Shown piece after piece: positions 1-9,896 of a DNA stretch of 29,861 nt (the first letter of the stretch is position 1; the number at the start of each line of letters is the position of its first letter). The position numbers and the translations under genes are program-made. The notes below the pieces were generated by a model. It did not search any database. It was not told the DNA's origin and was given only the letters and a program-made list of their open reading frames with translations. Source of the DNA: Proteromonas lacertae (lineage: Eukaryota > Sar > Bigyra > Opalinata > Proteromonadidae); the NCBI GenBank assembly GCA_002245135.1, contig NGBS01000959.1:1-29861 (forward strand), in the 5' to 3' direction.

Positions 1-174
1 TGCTTAATTTGAGAGTATATGCTATTTTGTCTTGCTCATATACATTCTAAAATTGTAATAATAAACAACATAAAGAATAATTATCAAAATTAATCCAAAT
101 AGTAAAGTATATATCACATATCATTTTCGATTGAATAGCCAATATATTTGGGAAGTATTATTTCTATTACTATT

Positions 175-1541
175 TTATTCTTTGAAATAATGAATCAAAT
201 CAACAGAATTATTATCATAAAATATAGTCACATATGGATATAATGGAGTTTCAATATCATTAAACAGCATATCTCTCTACCACCTTCTTCTTTTACTCAT
301 TGTCTTTTCATTTATATTAAATATTATCTCATATCTTCCACCATCTTTTGCCATTATATCTTCAACAAAACCTTCTCTTTTCTTTTTACCATTTTCACCA
401 CATAATTCTCTACAATATGAATATAAACAAACATCACAAGAATGATCATTAGAACATAATTCATTTCCTTCATAAATATTACTTTTTGTTCCTCCAAAAA
501 ATATATTATCACCATCATGTATTTCATAAAAAAATGATGAATTCCTTCACTCATTTTAATTTCAAAAAACAATGATGGTAATGTCCATCAAATTCTATAT
601 TTCTAATCCTCCGATAATTGTTTGTTATTTCAATGGATTTATGTTTGAAATTATCAACAAATTTACATTCAATTAAATCATCATTAGGATGTTGTTTTGC
701 TATCACTAATTTGATTTCTTTTTCTAAGTTATCAATTGATATTCTATTCTTTGGATCTTTTAATAGTAACTTCGATATTAATGGATTATATAACTCCTTA
801 TATTCCACTGTAAGTTGTGGATATTCTAACTTCAATATTCTCTGTATTGTTGTATTAATTCTCTCAGATTCAAATGGATAATTCCCATCCAATATTTTGT
901 ATAATAACACTCCTATATACCATATATCATAACCCAAATCTAATTCTTTATTTTCTATTTCTTCTGGTGTTATTAAGTTAATAGTTTTCTTTGAAAATAC
1001 TACATTATTTCTGTTTTAATTGTCTGAAACAATAATCACTTACCATATAATCATTTTCTTCATCATTTAAGAAGATATTACTTAATTTTATTCCTCCATG
1101 ATAAATACCATTCTCATGAAATGATTTAATTATTTCACAGATGTTTACATCATCTTATCAATACCATTTTCAGAAAAAAAACACTAGTTCTTTTGATGGT
1201 AGTAATTCTAATTTATAGTTGAGTTCTGGTCTTGATATTAAGATATATTTATCATCAATTAATACATTTTCATATTTTACTAAGTTTGAATGGTTAATAC
1301 TTGCTTTAATGGCATTAATTGCTTCAATGAAAGAATCTAGTGATTTTTCATCACATTTGGATTTAATTATGGCTTTCACAATACTATTTTTATCAGATTT
1401 GATATTTTTTACTTTAAAATTAACATAATTATCACTTGTATCAACTAATGATTCAATCTAACGAATAAAAACAATATTTTATACTTCATTATCTTCTTCA
1501 CCAAAATGATTTTTAATTATAGACGATTCATTTGATCCCAT
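175..1541 (-). CDS. Pseudokinase with C-terminal SPRY-like domain, frame-disrupted
   Basis: This encodes a protein-kinase-like fold followed by a beta-rich tail. The start is the ATG at 1541, and a 27-nt intron lies at 1458-1484. Visible kinase landmarks are a beta3 lysine (KAIIKSK), an alphaC glutamate, a catalytic-loop equivalent HGGIKLSN near 1090-1120 in place of HRDxKxxN, DYC where DFG is expected, TPEE for APE, and DIWYIGVLLYKIL for subdomain IX. Loss of the catalytic Asp argues for a pseudokinase. The tail has short SPRY-like blocks (GIHHFF, GDNIFFGG, ETPLYPYVTIFYDN) and a Cys-rich stretch. The reading frame changes around 1170, 1010-1060, 560 and 500, mostly at T runs, and there is an in-frame TAG at 277-279 before the likely end at 175. 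The protein identity on either side continues sensibly, so sequencing indels are at least as likely as gene decay. The SPRY call is tentative. Confidence 0.6.
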
Positions 1542-1682
1542 GAATAATGAGAAAAAGCCAAAAATGTATATTATTCTCAAAAATATTCGTTTTATATTCT
1601 TTTTTTTCTTTTTTTTTTCTATTCATTATAAAAATTAACTTAGAATAAAACAAAATATTAAATATATATAATTTTAATACAC

Positions 1683-3842
1683 CTATTTAGTTTCAGTTGA
1701 TAAATTTGCATCAAGTATATCCCATTTACCTTTCTTCTCCACAAATTCATGTAAAGCATCTTCTGCATCATTACCAACTTCAGTAGAACTAGCTGGAATT
1801 TCACTAATACTAATCTCATTATTACTTTTATTAGTATAATCTCTCTTAACATTCTCAGCATTATTATTATACCCATCAGCACTACTTGGAGATATAATAG
1901 CTTCCTCTTTCTTCTCTCTTTTTTCTAAAACACAATATTTACTAGTTGTTTCTAATGATTGAGATTCATCTAATTCAGTTCTAACAGATAACTTTGGAAA
2001 TCTTTTACTATTTTCATGTTATTTTCAACATTATTATTATTATTAGATGGAGTAATAATTGGAATAGTATCAATAACTCTAGATGAAGGAAGCATCTCAG
2101 GAAAGGGAGGTGGAACTGGATTATTTTATTATTATTATTATTATTATTATTATCAATATCAATACCAATAGCTGGTTCTAATTGCAATGGGTATAATATT
2201 GGAGATTCACGTTTACTATCTATGATTGATTCAAATGTTGTTTTATTAGGCAGTGGACTTGGAGTTAATGAATTTGAATTTGATGGTGTAGAAGATGATG
2301 ATAATCCTAAAGTAGGTGATAATAAATGATATGGTACAATTGGTTTTCTACCTTGTTGTTGTTGTTGTTGGTTGTTGCGTTTGGAAATCTTGTTGTAATT
2401 GATATGTATTTGGTGGAGATAATAAGTTAATTTTATTATTATTATTATTATTAAATGGAATAGGTGAAGTATGAGATGATGTTAATTTAAATGCTGGTGA
2501 AGTACATGCTTCAACATAACGACGAGATTGTTGTTGAATAATAGATGATGAATATGGATTATCAAATATACTATGTGGTAAACGAGGGTGGTTTTAATTG
2601 AACAATTAATGGATTATTATTATTATTATTAGATGATGTGTTAATAGATGGTATTTCTGGATATGAAAATAATGAATGTTGTTGTTGTTCTTGAGGTTGT
2701 TGCTGTTGATGATGTGATGGTGATGGTTTAACAGATGGTAATACAAATGTCTTTACCTTTTCTTTATCTCTTTCTCTTTGTAATTCTTCCAACTATTAAT
2801 TATAATAATATATTAAATAAATATATATACATCTCTTTGTATTTTATTGATTAGATCATTCTGTTGTTCAATTTCATGTTTGATAGAATCATGTTCAAGA
2901 GTAAATTCTGATCTTAATTCTTGTATTTCACTATGTAATTGATAATTCATCATTCTATTAGCTTGTTGTTGTTGATATAACATAATTGCATGTTGAGAAT
3001 ATGGAATAATACCATTTCCAACACTTCCTCCTCCACCATTATAGTATGATGGTAACAATGGCTGTCTTGAATATACTGTTGGTGCTGTTGATGGTACTAA
3101 ACGGTTCATTACTAATGGTTGTACTTGTGATGGTGGTGGTTGAATTTGCTGTTGTTGTGGTTGTTCAGAAGATTGATGAACATTATAATAATTATTACTA
3201 TTTGGAATATCATGAGGTAAATAATTGGGTGGAGATTCTTCATTTCTTCTAAGTGTTGAATAAAACTGTGATTTTGGAGGGGATTTGGATGGAGAACGTA
3301 TTGCTAAATTTGCTCTTAAATTACCATTTTCATCTCTTAAAGGAGCACCACCACCTTCTTTTCCATAAGGATTGTAATTTCTCTATTTAAATATGATATT
3401 TATATTTCTCTATACAATAGATTCATCCAATTTTCTCTCATATTCCTCTTGCTCAGCTTTTTCTCTGCGTTTTCTTTCTTGCACTTCTTTCATCTATTTG
3501 ATTATATTATTTTTATATAATATTACCTGCTGTTCCAATTCTCTAGCATAATTTTGTTTTGTTTGTTTCTCTCTTATCATTTCTTCTTCAGTTTTATTAC
3601 CATACATATTTCCTAAAGATTTCATATATTCTAGGAATTATTATTTATTCACAGTCTTACGCTGAGGGCGATTTCCATCTATAAAATAAATACATTTTAT
3701 ATACCTAAAATATTTGAGCCAGCATTCGCTAATTGATCAGATCCATCACTATATAGTTAAATAGCCGTTAATACCCATAAGAATATGGATTCTGTTGATA
3801 ATATTGCTCTCTTTTTCTAGCATAAGGAGTTCGTTCAATCAT
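1683..3842 (-). CDS. CSPP1: CSPP1 homologue (centrosome and spindle pole protein), frame-disrupted 3' half
   Basis: CSPP1 is a microtubule-associated protein of centrosomes, spindle poles and cilia. The diagnostic block is a charged coiled coil (ARELEQQMKEVQERKRR, then EEYERKLDE) running into RNYNPYGKEGGGAPLRD and NGNLRANL. In human CSPP1 the same order reads NPWGKGGGGAPLRDAKGN. A further motif LPSSRVIDTIP lies downstream, with Gln- and Asn-rich linkers. The start at 3842 gives MIERTPYARKREQYY. Six small introns restore the frame: 3749-3774 (26 nt), 3679-3704 (26), 3631-3660 (30), 3494-3526 (33), 3383-3415 (33) and 2793-2830 (38). In the 3' half the frame changes without introns near 2580, 2370 (Gln repeat), 2125 (Asn repeat) and 2020. 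Long repeats at two of these sites suggest indel errors or slippage. The protein ends in LSTETK. Cilium function is inferred from family knowledge. Confidence 0.8.
2121..2153. repeat. TTA/TAA triplet microsatellite inside the CSPP1 gene
   Basis: About eleven TTA units, with one irregular TTTT step, encode a poly-Asn tract on the minus strand. The reading frame of the CSPP1 gene changes here, so the repeat length is either wrong in this sequence or has slipped in the genome. Confidence 0.8.
2353..2377. repeat. GTT/CAA triplet microsatellite inside the CSPP1 gene
   Basis: The repeat is TTG units on the plus strand and poly-Gln CAA on the minus strand. It is interrupted by one extra base (TTGGTTG), which coincides with a change of reading frame from a poly-Gln to a poly-Thr reading. 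Confidence 0.8.
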
Positions 3843-5283
3843 TACAGCAATTTTGTATTGTATCTATTTCTATCTATCCTAATAGTCAATTAAATCAAAA
3901 TAACAGAAATCAGTTTTTTAAGTTCGAATATAGAATCAAGCTTTTATATATCTTTTTGTCTAATTTAAAAGGATTTGAAAGGAAAAACAAAAGCAAAATA
4001 TTTTATTTGTACTTAATATTTCTACAGTAATATAATGATACAAAATTTATTTATGAAAATAGAGACTAATTTACTAACACAGGTAGAAAGATATATACTA
4101 TATGTTAATGTTTCAGTATTAATACATACATCATCAAATATAAATATCGATGTTGAAGTGCTGAATGTAAGCGAAGAAAGAATTGAATGTGTTTGACATT
4201 ATGTATGTTATATAAAACATACAATAGATAATATAATATTTACAAACAAATATGAATCCTACAAATTTTATGAAAAGATCATTTTTCAATTGAAGATATT
4301 CTAGTTGTTTTATATTATAACATAAATTACAGAAAATATACATTAATAAAAAATATATAAATAATATTATTCATTACATAATTGTATGTATAAATGATGA
4401 TAATTCAGAAATACTTTAAATAATGGTATTAAAATTAGTAGAATAAATAATGATGCTGATTTTTAGTATTATTACATTTGATTTTTACACAAATAATTTT
4501 TAATGTCGCAATTTTTTATTTTTGTTATACAGTTATCATAGTAGTATTATTTGCGGAGAATAATTATGTAAATGTTATGTACAAGTGCCGCTAAAGATAA
4601 TCCGGTGTACTAACACGCATTTTAGAAATTTCTGTAATTAGAAGAAGTGTGATATTAAATTCTTATTTAAATATCACTATTATAGAGCTACTATAATTGA
4701 TTAATTATTATCTGTTTAGTTAATGAATTGAATTACAATAATAAATGTATAACTGAAATTTTTTGATTTTTTTTCATTTTTAAATGGGTTGGTGTATGAA
4801 ATTATCTATTAGCATCATTTATCATCCTCAAAATAATTCACTTAATGATGAGAAGTAAAACTCTGCAGTTTTGAAAATCATTGAATGTAATGAGCTTCTT
4901 TGGTAGCTTATAAATATCATGCAATTATAAACAATCCGAATAACACGATACTTATATATATTGCCAATTTGGTAAATAAAATAATAATTAACTAAATTCT
5001 TAGGTAATCTCTAATTAATATTTGCATAACATACATTTAATCGTAGCATTTGTAATGAAAAAAGCATTCCAATTCATAAATACCTTGTATTATTTTATAA
5101 AACACTAATTAAGTACTAAGTGTATTAATCCTAGTTTTCATGAATAAATTAAAATTAGTGATGTTTATAGATGAACATAAAACTGCCGTTAATATTTTTC
5201 TAATCAAATAGAATAGGTTTATAGAAATGATTTACAAAAATATGTTAAAAGGATAAAATTAAATTATAATAATCTTATTTATT
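3843..5283. other. Spacer with no recognisable gene
   Basis: About 1.4 kb of A+T-rich sequence separates the CSPP1 gene from the glycan cluster. Open frames are short and show no family signature. I see no tRNA, no transposon ends and no long repeats. It is by far the longest empty stretch in an otherwise tightly packed window, so a decayed gene or a non-coding RNA cannot be excluded. Confidence 0.5.
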
Positions 5284-6291
5284 TTACATATAATTTATCA
5301 AATTAGCCCTCTTCTTCAGTAATAATCTATAAGCTTCTTTTCTAGCTTCATTACCAGTATAGAAAGCATGATCCCACCCATGTATGCATGCAGCTACTTT
5401 ATTATACTTATCATACAATGTCCCATTTACAGGAATGAAAACATTATTAAACATCCAAAAATCAGAATGAATTGATAAGCAATATCCCTTTTGATGCGGA
5501 TGTACAAAAACTGGATAAGGAAATCTCCTTGTGTAGTAGAAATAATTTAATATACCTTGATCCATAGTTAATTTTTTCTCCCTATTCATAAAATCAGTAA
5601 AATCTCGTTCGAATAATGTTATTTCATTACTTGAACCTAATATAGTTCCACCATTAATAATTGGTTTTATCAATATTTCATGTGAAGCGTTGAATGGTTG
5701 TATCCACCTCATATTCTTATCGCAAGCATACATACCAGCTTTTCCGCTTCTATTATATATTTCTGATAATAGATGAACTCCTTTAGGTAATGGTATGGAA
5801 AATAAATCTGACTGGAATAATACATCTCTAACATCTGTAATAAAATACCAATCAAACATATATCCATAATTCATTAACCAGACATTATATAAAAAATGTC
5901 GACATGCAAACCAAAAATATGTGTTTGAGATTAGTATATAAGTTGGTATATACTGTTTTAAAACAGACTCTTTAATATAAAAAGGTTGATAGTTTAGTGG
6001 ATAATAAGGATATTCTTCTGTAATTATTATAATTTTTAACAAAGATGGTTTTATGTATTTCTTTAATATTTCAACAGTAATATTATCTGTAAAAGCCACA
6101 ATGCTTGTCGTAGGAGAAGTTTTTCTTAATGTCACTAAAAAAGGAATAAGGGTTTCTTCTTTATAACCTTTTATTAAACCCATTATAGAATTGTGACTTA
6201 CTTCTTCATTGTATGTATTATATAATGTATAATTATACATAAACACAATGATAATTAGAAAAATAAATATGAATAAAAGGTTTAAAAACAT
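5284..6291 (-). CDS. Type II membrane glycosyltransferase with DVRD motif
   Basis: This 335-residue protein has an N-terminal signal anchor (residues about 3-18, almost all L, I and F) and then a luminal catalytic domain. The key motif is FDWYFITDVRDVLFQSD, with DVRD at 153-156; the acidic pair fits the DxD metal and nucleotide-sugar site of GT-A enzymes. A later block, IINGGTILGS followed by TMDQGILNYF, matches the pattern seen in eukaryotic transferases of this general type (a small-residue loop before a DQ helix). Potential N-glycosylation sites (NAS, NGT) fit a luminal location. The sugar donor and acceptor cannot be read from the sequence. The gene runs divergently from the GT92 gene, with 42 nt between the two start codons, so the promoters must be shared or overlap. 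No introns are needed. Confidence 0.75.
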   Translation of the reverse strand: MFLNLLFIFIFLIIIVFMYNYTLYNTYNEEVSHNSIMGLIKGYKEETLIPFLVTLRKTSPTTSIVAFTDNITVEILKKYIKPSLLKIIIITEEYPYYPLNYQPFYIKESVLKQYIPTYILISNTYFWFACRHFLYNVWLMNYGYMFDWYFITDVRDVLFQSDLFSIPLPKGVHLLSEIYNRSGKAGMYACDKNMRWIQPFNASHEILIKPIINGGTILGSSNEITLFERDFTDFMNREKKLTMDQGILNYFYYTRRFPYPVFVHPHQKGYCLSIHSDFWMFNNVFIPVNGTLYDKYNKVAACIHGWDHAFYTGNEARKEAYRLLLKKRANLINYM

Positions 6292-6333
6292 AAATTACAT
6301 ATTAATCTGATAGAATGGAATGTGCAAGTGTAA

Positions 6334-7461
6334 ATGAAAAGATATTTTATCTTTTTCTTTCTTCTAATTTTATTTACTTTTTATTTTATTTATAAAAAAT
6401 ATGATAAAAAGAATTTATTATACTTTAATTATAGTCCTTACTATCAAATAAATCAAAATTCATATATAAATGGAGTGTTTTATAAAAAAGAAGCTTCGCA
6501 TATATTACTACATGGATATTCTCCTCTGCGGAACATAACTTTTAATAGTTGTTATTATATGTATGAAAATAAACAAACAAAGTGTTTAGCTGAGTTTATA
6601 AAATCTAACAATATTGATTCTTTTTACTTTAATGTAAGAATCAACTTATCATCTAAAATAAAACCTAGTTATGTTGTTTTAGATGATGTTAATATTGATA
6701 TTCCAAATCCTGTTATAGAAAAATATAAATATGTTGTTTGTTCGCCGGTTTTAGTAAATTTTAATAGAGTGACATATTTAATTCAACATATTGAATCAAT
6801 GAAGGCTTTTGGAGTGTCAAAAATAGTAACATATTATGTAAGTTCCACTCCAGAAGTAATGAAAGTATTAGATTATTATGTAAATGATGGAATATTAGAA
6901 ATGAATAGGTATAATGAAACGATGGAAGAAATATGGAAAAGAAGATATTATGGTGAAGTGTGGAAATTAAATCATTGTTTTCATAAATATCAAGAAGTAT
7001 CTAATTATATAATGGAGTTGGATTTTGATGAGATTCTTTGGCCAGTTGTTGGAAAGAATTATGATGAATTATTCTCAAAACTTCCTTTTTTTGATGTATA
7101 TTTTTTGCATGGAAGAGTGTTCCCACCCTCTAACGCTGTTGTTGAGTATAAACACGATAAAGATATGAAATTAACTGATATTGATATGTTTAAAATTAAT
7201 ATATCTTGTCAAACTCAAAATGGACATGCTAGAAAGTATGTTATAGCTAATCCATTAAAAGTATCATGCTTGGAAATACACAATGTGGCATGTCATTCAG
7301 ATATAACACAAACTACTATAGAATCAAAATATGCGTATAATAGACATACCAGACATCTCAATCCTGAACTAAATAAGCTTTGTCCTACATTCATAAAAAA
7401 TGAAATGGATGAAATGTCAATAAGAATAAATCAAAATCAAAAAGAATCAAGTCAAGCCTAA
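6334..7461 (+). CDS. GT92-type (DUF23) glycosyltransferase, copy 1
   Basis: The protein has 375 residues, with a signal anchor at residues 4-20. The GT92/DUF23 pattern is clear: VVCSPVLVNF near 134-143, then HIESMKAFGVSKIV, then VWKLNHCFHKY near 209-219, and MELDFDEILWP with the DxD-type site DFDE at 230-233. GT92 members in animals include a galactosyltransferase acting on core fucose of N-glycans, and plant members make beta-1,4-galactan, so a galactosyltransferase is a reasonable but unproven guess. A paralogue lies at 14227-15414, and a 3' fragment of this type lies at 12667-13039. The last 326 coding bases and 55 bases past the stop match that fragment with no substitutions, which suggests gene conversion. 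Confidence 0.88.
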   Translation: MKRYFIFFFLLILFTFYFIYKKYDKKNLLYFNYSPYYQINQNSYINGVFYKKEASHILLHGYSPLRNITFNSCYYMYENKQTKCLAEFIKSNNIDSFYFNVRINLSSKIKPSYVVLDDVNIDIPNPVIEKYKYVVCSPVLVNFNRVTYLIQHIESMKAFGVSKIVTYYVSSTPEVMKVLDYYVNDGILEMNRYNETMEEIWKRRYYGEVWKLNHCFHKYQEVSNYIMELDFDEILWPVVGKNYDELFSKLPFFDVYFLHGRVFPPSNAVVEYKHDKDMKLTDIDMFKINISCQTQNGHARKYVIANPLKVSCLEIHNVACHSDITQTTIESKYAYNRHTRHLNPELNKLCPTFIKNEMDEMSIRINQNQKESSQA

Positions 7462-7598
7462 TTTAATTTTAATTTTTGTTATTTATGTTATTAATGAGTT
7501 ATTCAATATCACTTTGGTTTTATATGTAATTTTGAATGTATCATTGTTACATTTAACCGATTTGTGATAGAAAAAGATGAATTATTAAGAAGATCTGT
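7094..7598 (+). repeat. Direct repeat, copy 1 (GT92 3' part and flank)
   Basis: About 505 bp matches 12667-13171 in the same orientation. The central 7136-7516 has no substitutions against the partner, only one A-run length difference. The outer parts carry 6 substitutions in about 42 nt on the left and 8 in about 82 nt on the right. Confidence 0.95.
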
Positions 7599-7902
7599 TT
7601 AAAAGAACAGATAGAAATGAATTTTAATTCCAGAAATATTGGTAGAAAATATTACATACATGTATGTTGTAATAATGTGGAATATGAAGATAATGAAGTG
7701 TTTTATTTTTTGTGTCTTACTAAGTTTATTTAATGAGAAATATGATTAATTGCGTAATAAATATAAAATTTGAAGAAATGTAGGAAGTGATGATACTAAT
7801 TTATATTAATTGCTGTGAAAACTCAGATTTTATTTCAATTATTAGGAGAATAGATAATTATGATAATATCCGGCATATTTATAATGTTTAATATGAAGGA
7901 TT
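7462..7902. other. Spacer between GT92 gene and next transferase
   Basis: The first part, to about 7598, is the 3' flank shared with the duplicated fragment near 13037-13171. The rest is A+T-rich with no coding pattern that I recognise. It presumably holds the terminator of the GT92 gene and the promoter of the next gene. Confidence 0.6.
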
Positions 7903-8778
7903 ATGAATATATATTCTCTATATGTAATAATTTTTTTTTTTATGTTTTCTATAATTATTATATATATTTCATTAAATCAAATAAAAACCAATAATCTAAT
8001 TCAAACTGAAAAAGTATATAAATCTGTGATTTTGATTCATGCTTCTAATCCTACTCAGTTTCAAAAAGAAAGATATAAAGAATGGGGAGATAACTGTCCT
8101 TCAGATTATTTTGTCGCAATATTAACTGATAAATGTGATTTAAAAATAAAGAGTGTCTTTATAACATGTGTGGATTCTAAAAAGATGATAAAGACATATC
8201 CAGCAATGAAGAATATGTCAGGATATTGTAATAATAAACCTGACAATTTTTATATGTGGACAATGCCATTTGAACATGTAATGATTTGGGTAAATACAAA
8301 CAATTTAAAATATAAGTATTTGTGGATTATAGAACAAGACATTGCATATTCTGGTAATTTCTTCAATTTCTTTCAAAGGTATGATAGAAAATATGATGAT
8401 TTAATTGTATTGCCATACGTAATTCATAGAAATGATAGTGGGTGGATGTGGTTGGATTGTTTCACTGAAGAATATAGAAAATGGAAAGAATCAATTCTAC
8501 CTGTAAAAAGTAGAGTTGTTGCTCCTACAAATATTGCAAGATGGTCTAGAAAATTCATATATTTCATGAATAAAAATATGAAGTTAAAAAGGCATACACA
8601 AAATGAAGGATTATTGGCTGAAGTTGCATCATTTAATGATTTATCAATTAGAGTAATTGAAAAGGATGATATTGGTTATAAATGTTCATATGGAACTAGA
8701 ATAGGTATGGAAGAATGGAATATAATTACAACTAATCCTTTAAAAAAGAATAAGTTATATCATGCTTTAAAATTTTAA
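7903..8778 (+). CDS. Type II membrane transferase of unclassified family (IEQD motif), copy 1
   Basis: The protein has 291 residues, with a hydrophobic anchor at residues 5-23. The body has SVILIHASNP near 41-50, followed by an acidic motif KYLWIIEQDIAYSGNFFNFF with IEQD at 143-146. This resembles the metal-binding strand of a GT-A fold, where an acidic residue replaces the first Asp of DxD. It ends NKLYHALKF, nearly the same as the end of the paralogue at 9897-10760 (IKLYHGLKF). The two share the order of motifs (KRY or ERY before W, YP near 99, EQD near 143, EEWN or EKWN near the end). I do not recognise the family with certainty. A glycosyltransferase is inferred from the fold-like motif, the anchor and the neighbours. 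It sits 29 nt upstream of the fucosyltransferase-like gene on the same strand. Confidence 0.65.
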   Translation: MNIYSLYVIIFFFMFSIIIIYISLNQIKTNNLIQTEKVYKSVILIHASNPTQFQKERYKEWGDNCPSDYFVAILTDKCDLKIKSVFITCVDSKKMIKTYPAMKNMSGYCNNKPDNFYMWTMPFEHVMIWVNTNNLKYKYLWIIEQDIAYSGNFFNFFQRYDRKYDDLIVLPYVIHRNDSGWMWLDCFTEEYRKWKESILPVKSRVVAPTNIARWSRKFIYFMNKNMKLKRHTQNEGLLAEVASFNDLSIRVIEKDDIGYKCSYGTRIGMEEWNIITTNPLKKNKLYHALKF

Positions 8779-8807
8779 AAATATATGGAAGTAATTGTTA
8801 ATTTAAT

Positions 8808-9895
8808 ATGAATAGTAATTGGATTTTCTTCTTCTGTTCAATTTTTCTTATATTTTTTCTGATAATTGTATGTGGAAATATTAAGTTAAAAAAGAATATA
8901 CTTGTTAATGAAATATCATTTAGTGGTTTATGTAATAGATTGATGGGAATAGCTGGCTGTTTTATTCTTTCACAACTATCAAATAGAGATTTATATTGTA
9001 TAATATTTTTCTATTGATGATAGTATATAATTATGAATTCGTTAGTGATTACATAGAAAGTAGTAAATACTACTCACCTATAAAGTATATAAGCCCAAAT
9101 TATACAAAAATTGATATTAGATGGGAAGGATATTGTCAAAGTATGTGTGAATTCTATTATAAGTTTGTTGTATCAAATAGAGATGTTTATGTAATAATAG
9201 ATGTATTAGATTTAATTCCAACTTTAGTTAAATGTGAAAAATTATTATCATGGTTTATAAAGAATGGTTATATAAAAAGAAGAGATAGTGAAATTCTTGA
9301 AAGAATTCTACAAACAAACAGCAAACTTTATACTGAAATTGTTGTAGTAAAGAAGAGAATAAAGAAATTGGTGTTAAAATTTACTGAACAATATAAAAAT
9401 CAATGCAAGGTAGGAATACAATACAGATCTCTCGATGGATGTGTTGTATCTAGTAATTGTGATGTGAATGAAAATGTTGCTAAGAAAGTATTATCTCTTT
9501 CACACAACTTGACAAATGGCAAAGATTGTTATATTTTTCTAAGTTCCGCAAATCATATTTTTTCAAAACAATTTTCTCAATTGTATAATAAAACTATTCT
9601 GTTTATGCCTAATGAAATACCAAGACATACCTCCAAAATATATAATAATTTAACATTTATAAAAACGATTGGAGATTTGGTATTTGCAAGTTTAACAGAT
9701 TATTTGATTGTTTCTCATAAAAGTACATATTCAAAAGTTGTGTTATATATGTTTTATGAGAATAAAGAATATGATGATATGAAAAACAAATTCAAGTTTA
9801 TTACATTTGAAGGGAATGTATATGATTATGAGACATACACAGATTTAGTAGATAATTTTAAATCAAATTCATGTTTGAAATTTCCAGATGTATAG
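8808..9895 (+). CDS. GT37-like fucosyltransferase, copy 1 (one 26-nt intron)
   Basis: Splicing out 8998-9023 (26 nt, GTATAA to ATAG) joins two frames into a 353-residue protein. There is a signal anchor at residues 4-22, followed by FSGLCNRLMGIAG (38-50). This corresponds to the GLGNR-type N-terminal motif of xyloglucan-type fucosyltransferases. VGIQYRSLDG matches their GIQIR block, and IGDLVFASLTDYLIVSHKSTYSKV matches the C-terminal donor-site region, where a short helix precedes S-T-(F/Y)-S. The protein probably transfers fucose to a glycan in the Golgi lumen, though acceptor and linkage are unknown. Without splicing, the intron would introduce stops at once. The gene ends one base from the convergent gene at 9897. 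The paralogue at 15435-16528 has an intron at the same site. Confidence 0.78.
8998..9023 (+). other. 26-nt spliceosomal intron, fucosyltransferase copy 1
   Basis: It begins GTATAATATT and ends GATGATAG, in phase 1. Removal joins codons so that DLY is followed by LYNYEF. The homologous gene at 15435 has an intron of the same length and phase at the aligned position. Confidence 0.85.
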
Positions 9896-9896
9896 A

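Noticed and set aside
4134-4343. A 69-codon hydrophobic frame on the minus strand in the large spacer
   Set aside because: Its composition is what A+T-rich random sequence gives (Tyr, Ile, Phe, Asn), with no motif and no support from neighbours.
4560-4620. A slightly G+C-richer patch that might be a tRNA or other structured RNA
   Set aside because: I could not fit a cloverleaf or a T-loop consensus.
8808-9017. A separate 69-codon small membrane protein ahead of the fucosyltransferase
   Set aside because: A 26-nt intron at 8998-9023 joins it in frame to the next exon, and the paralogue at 15435 shows the same arrangement.
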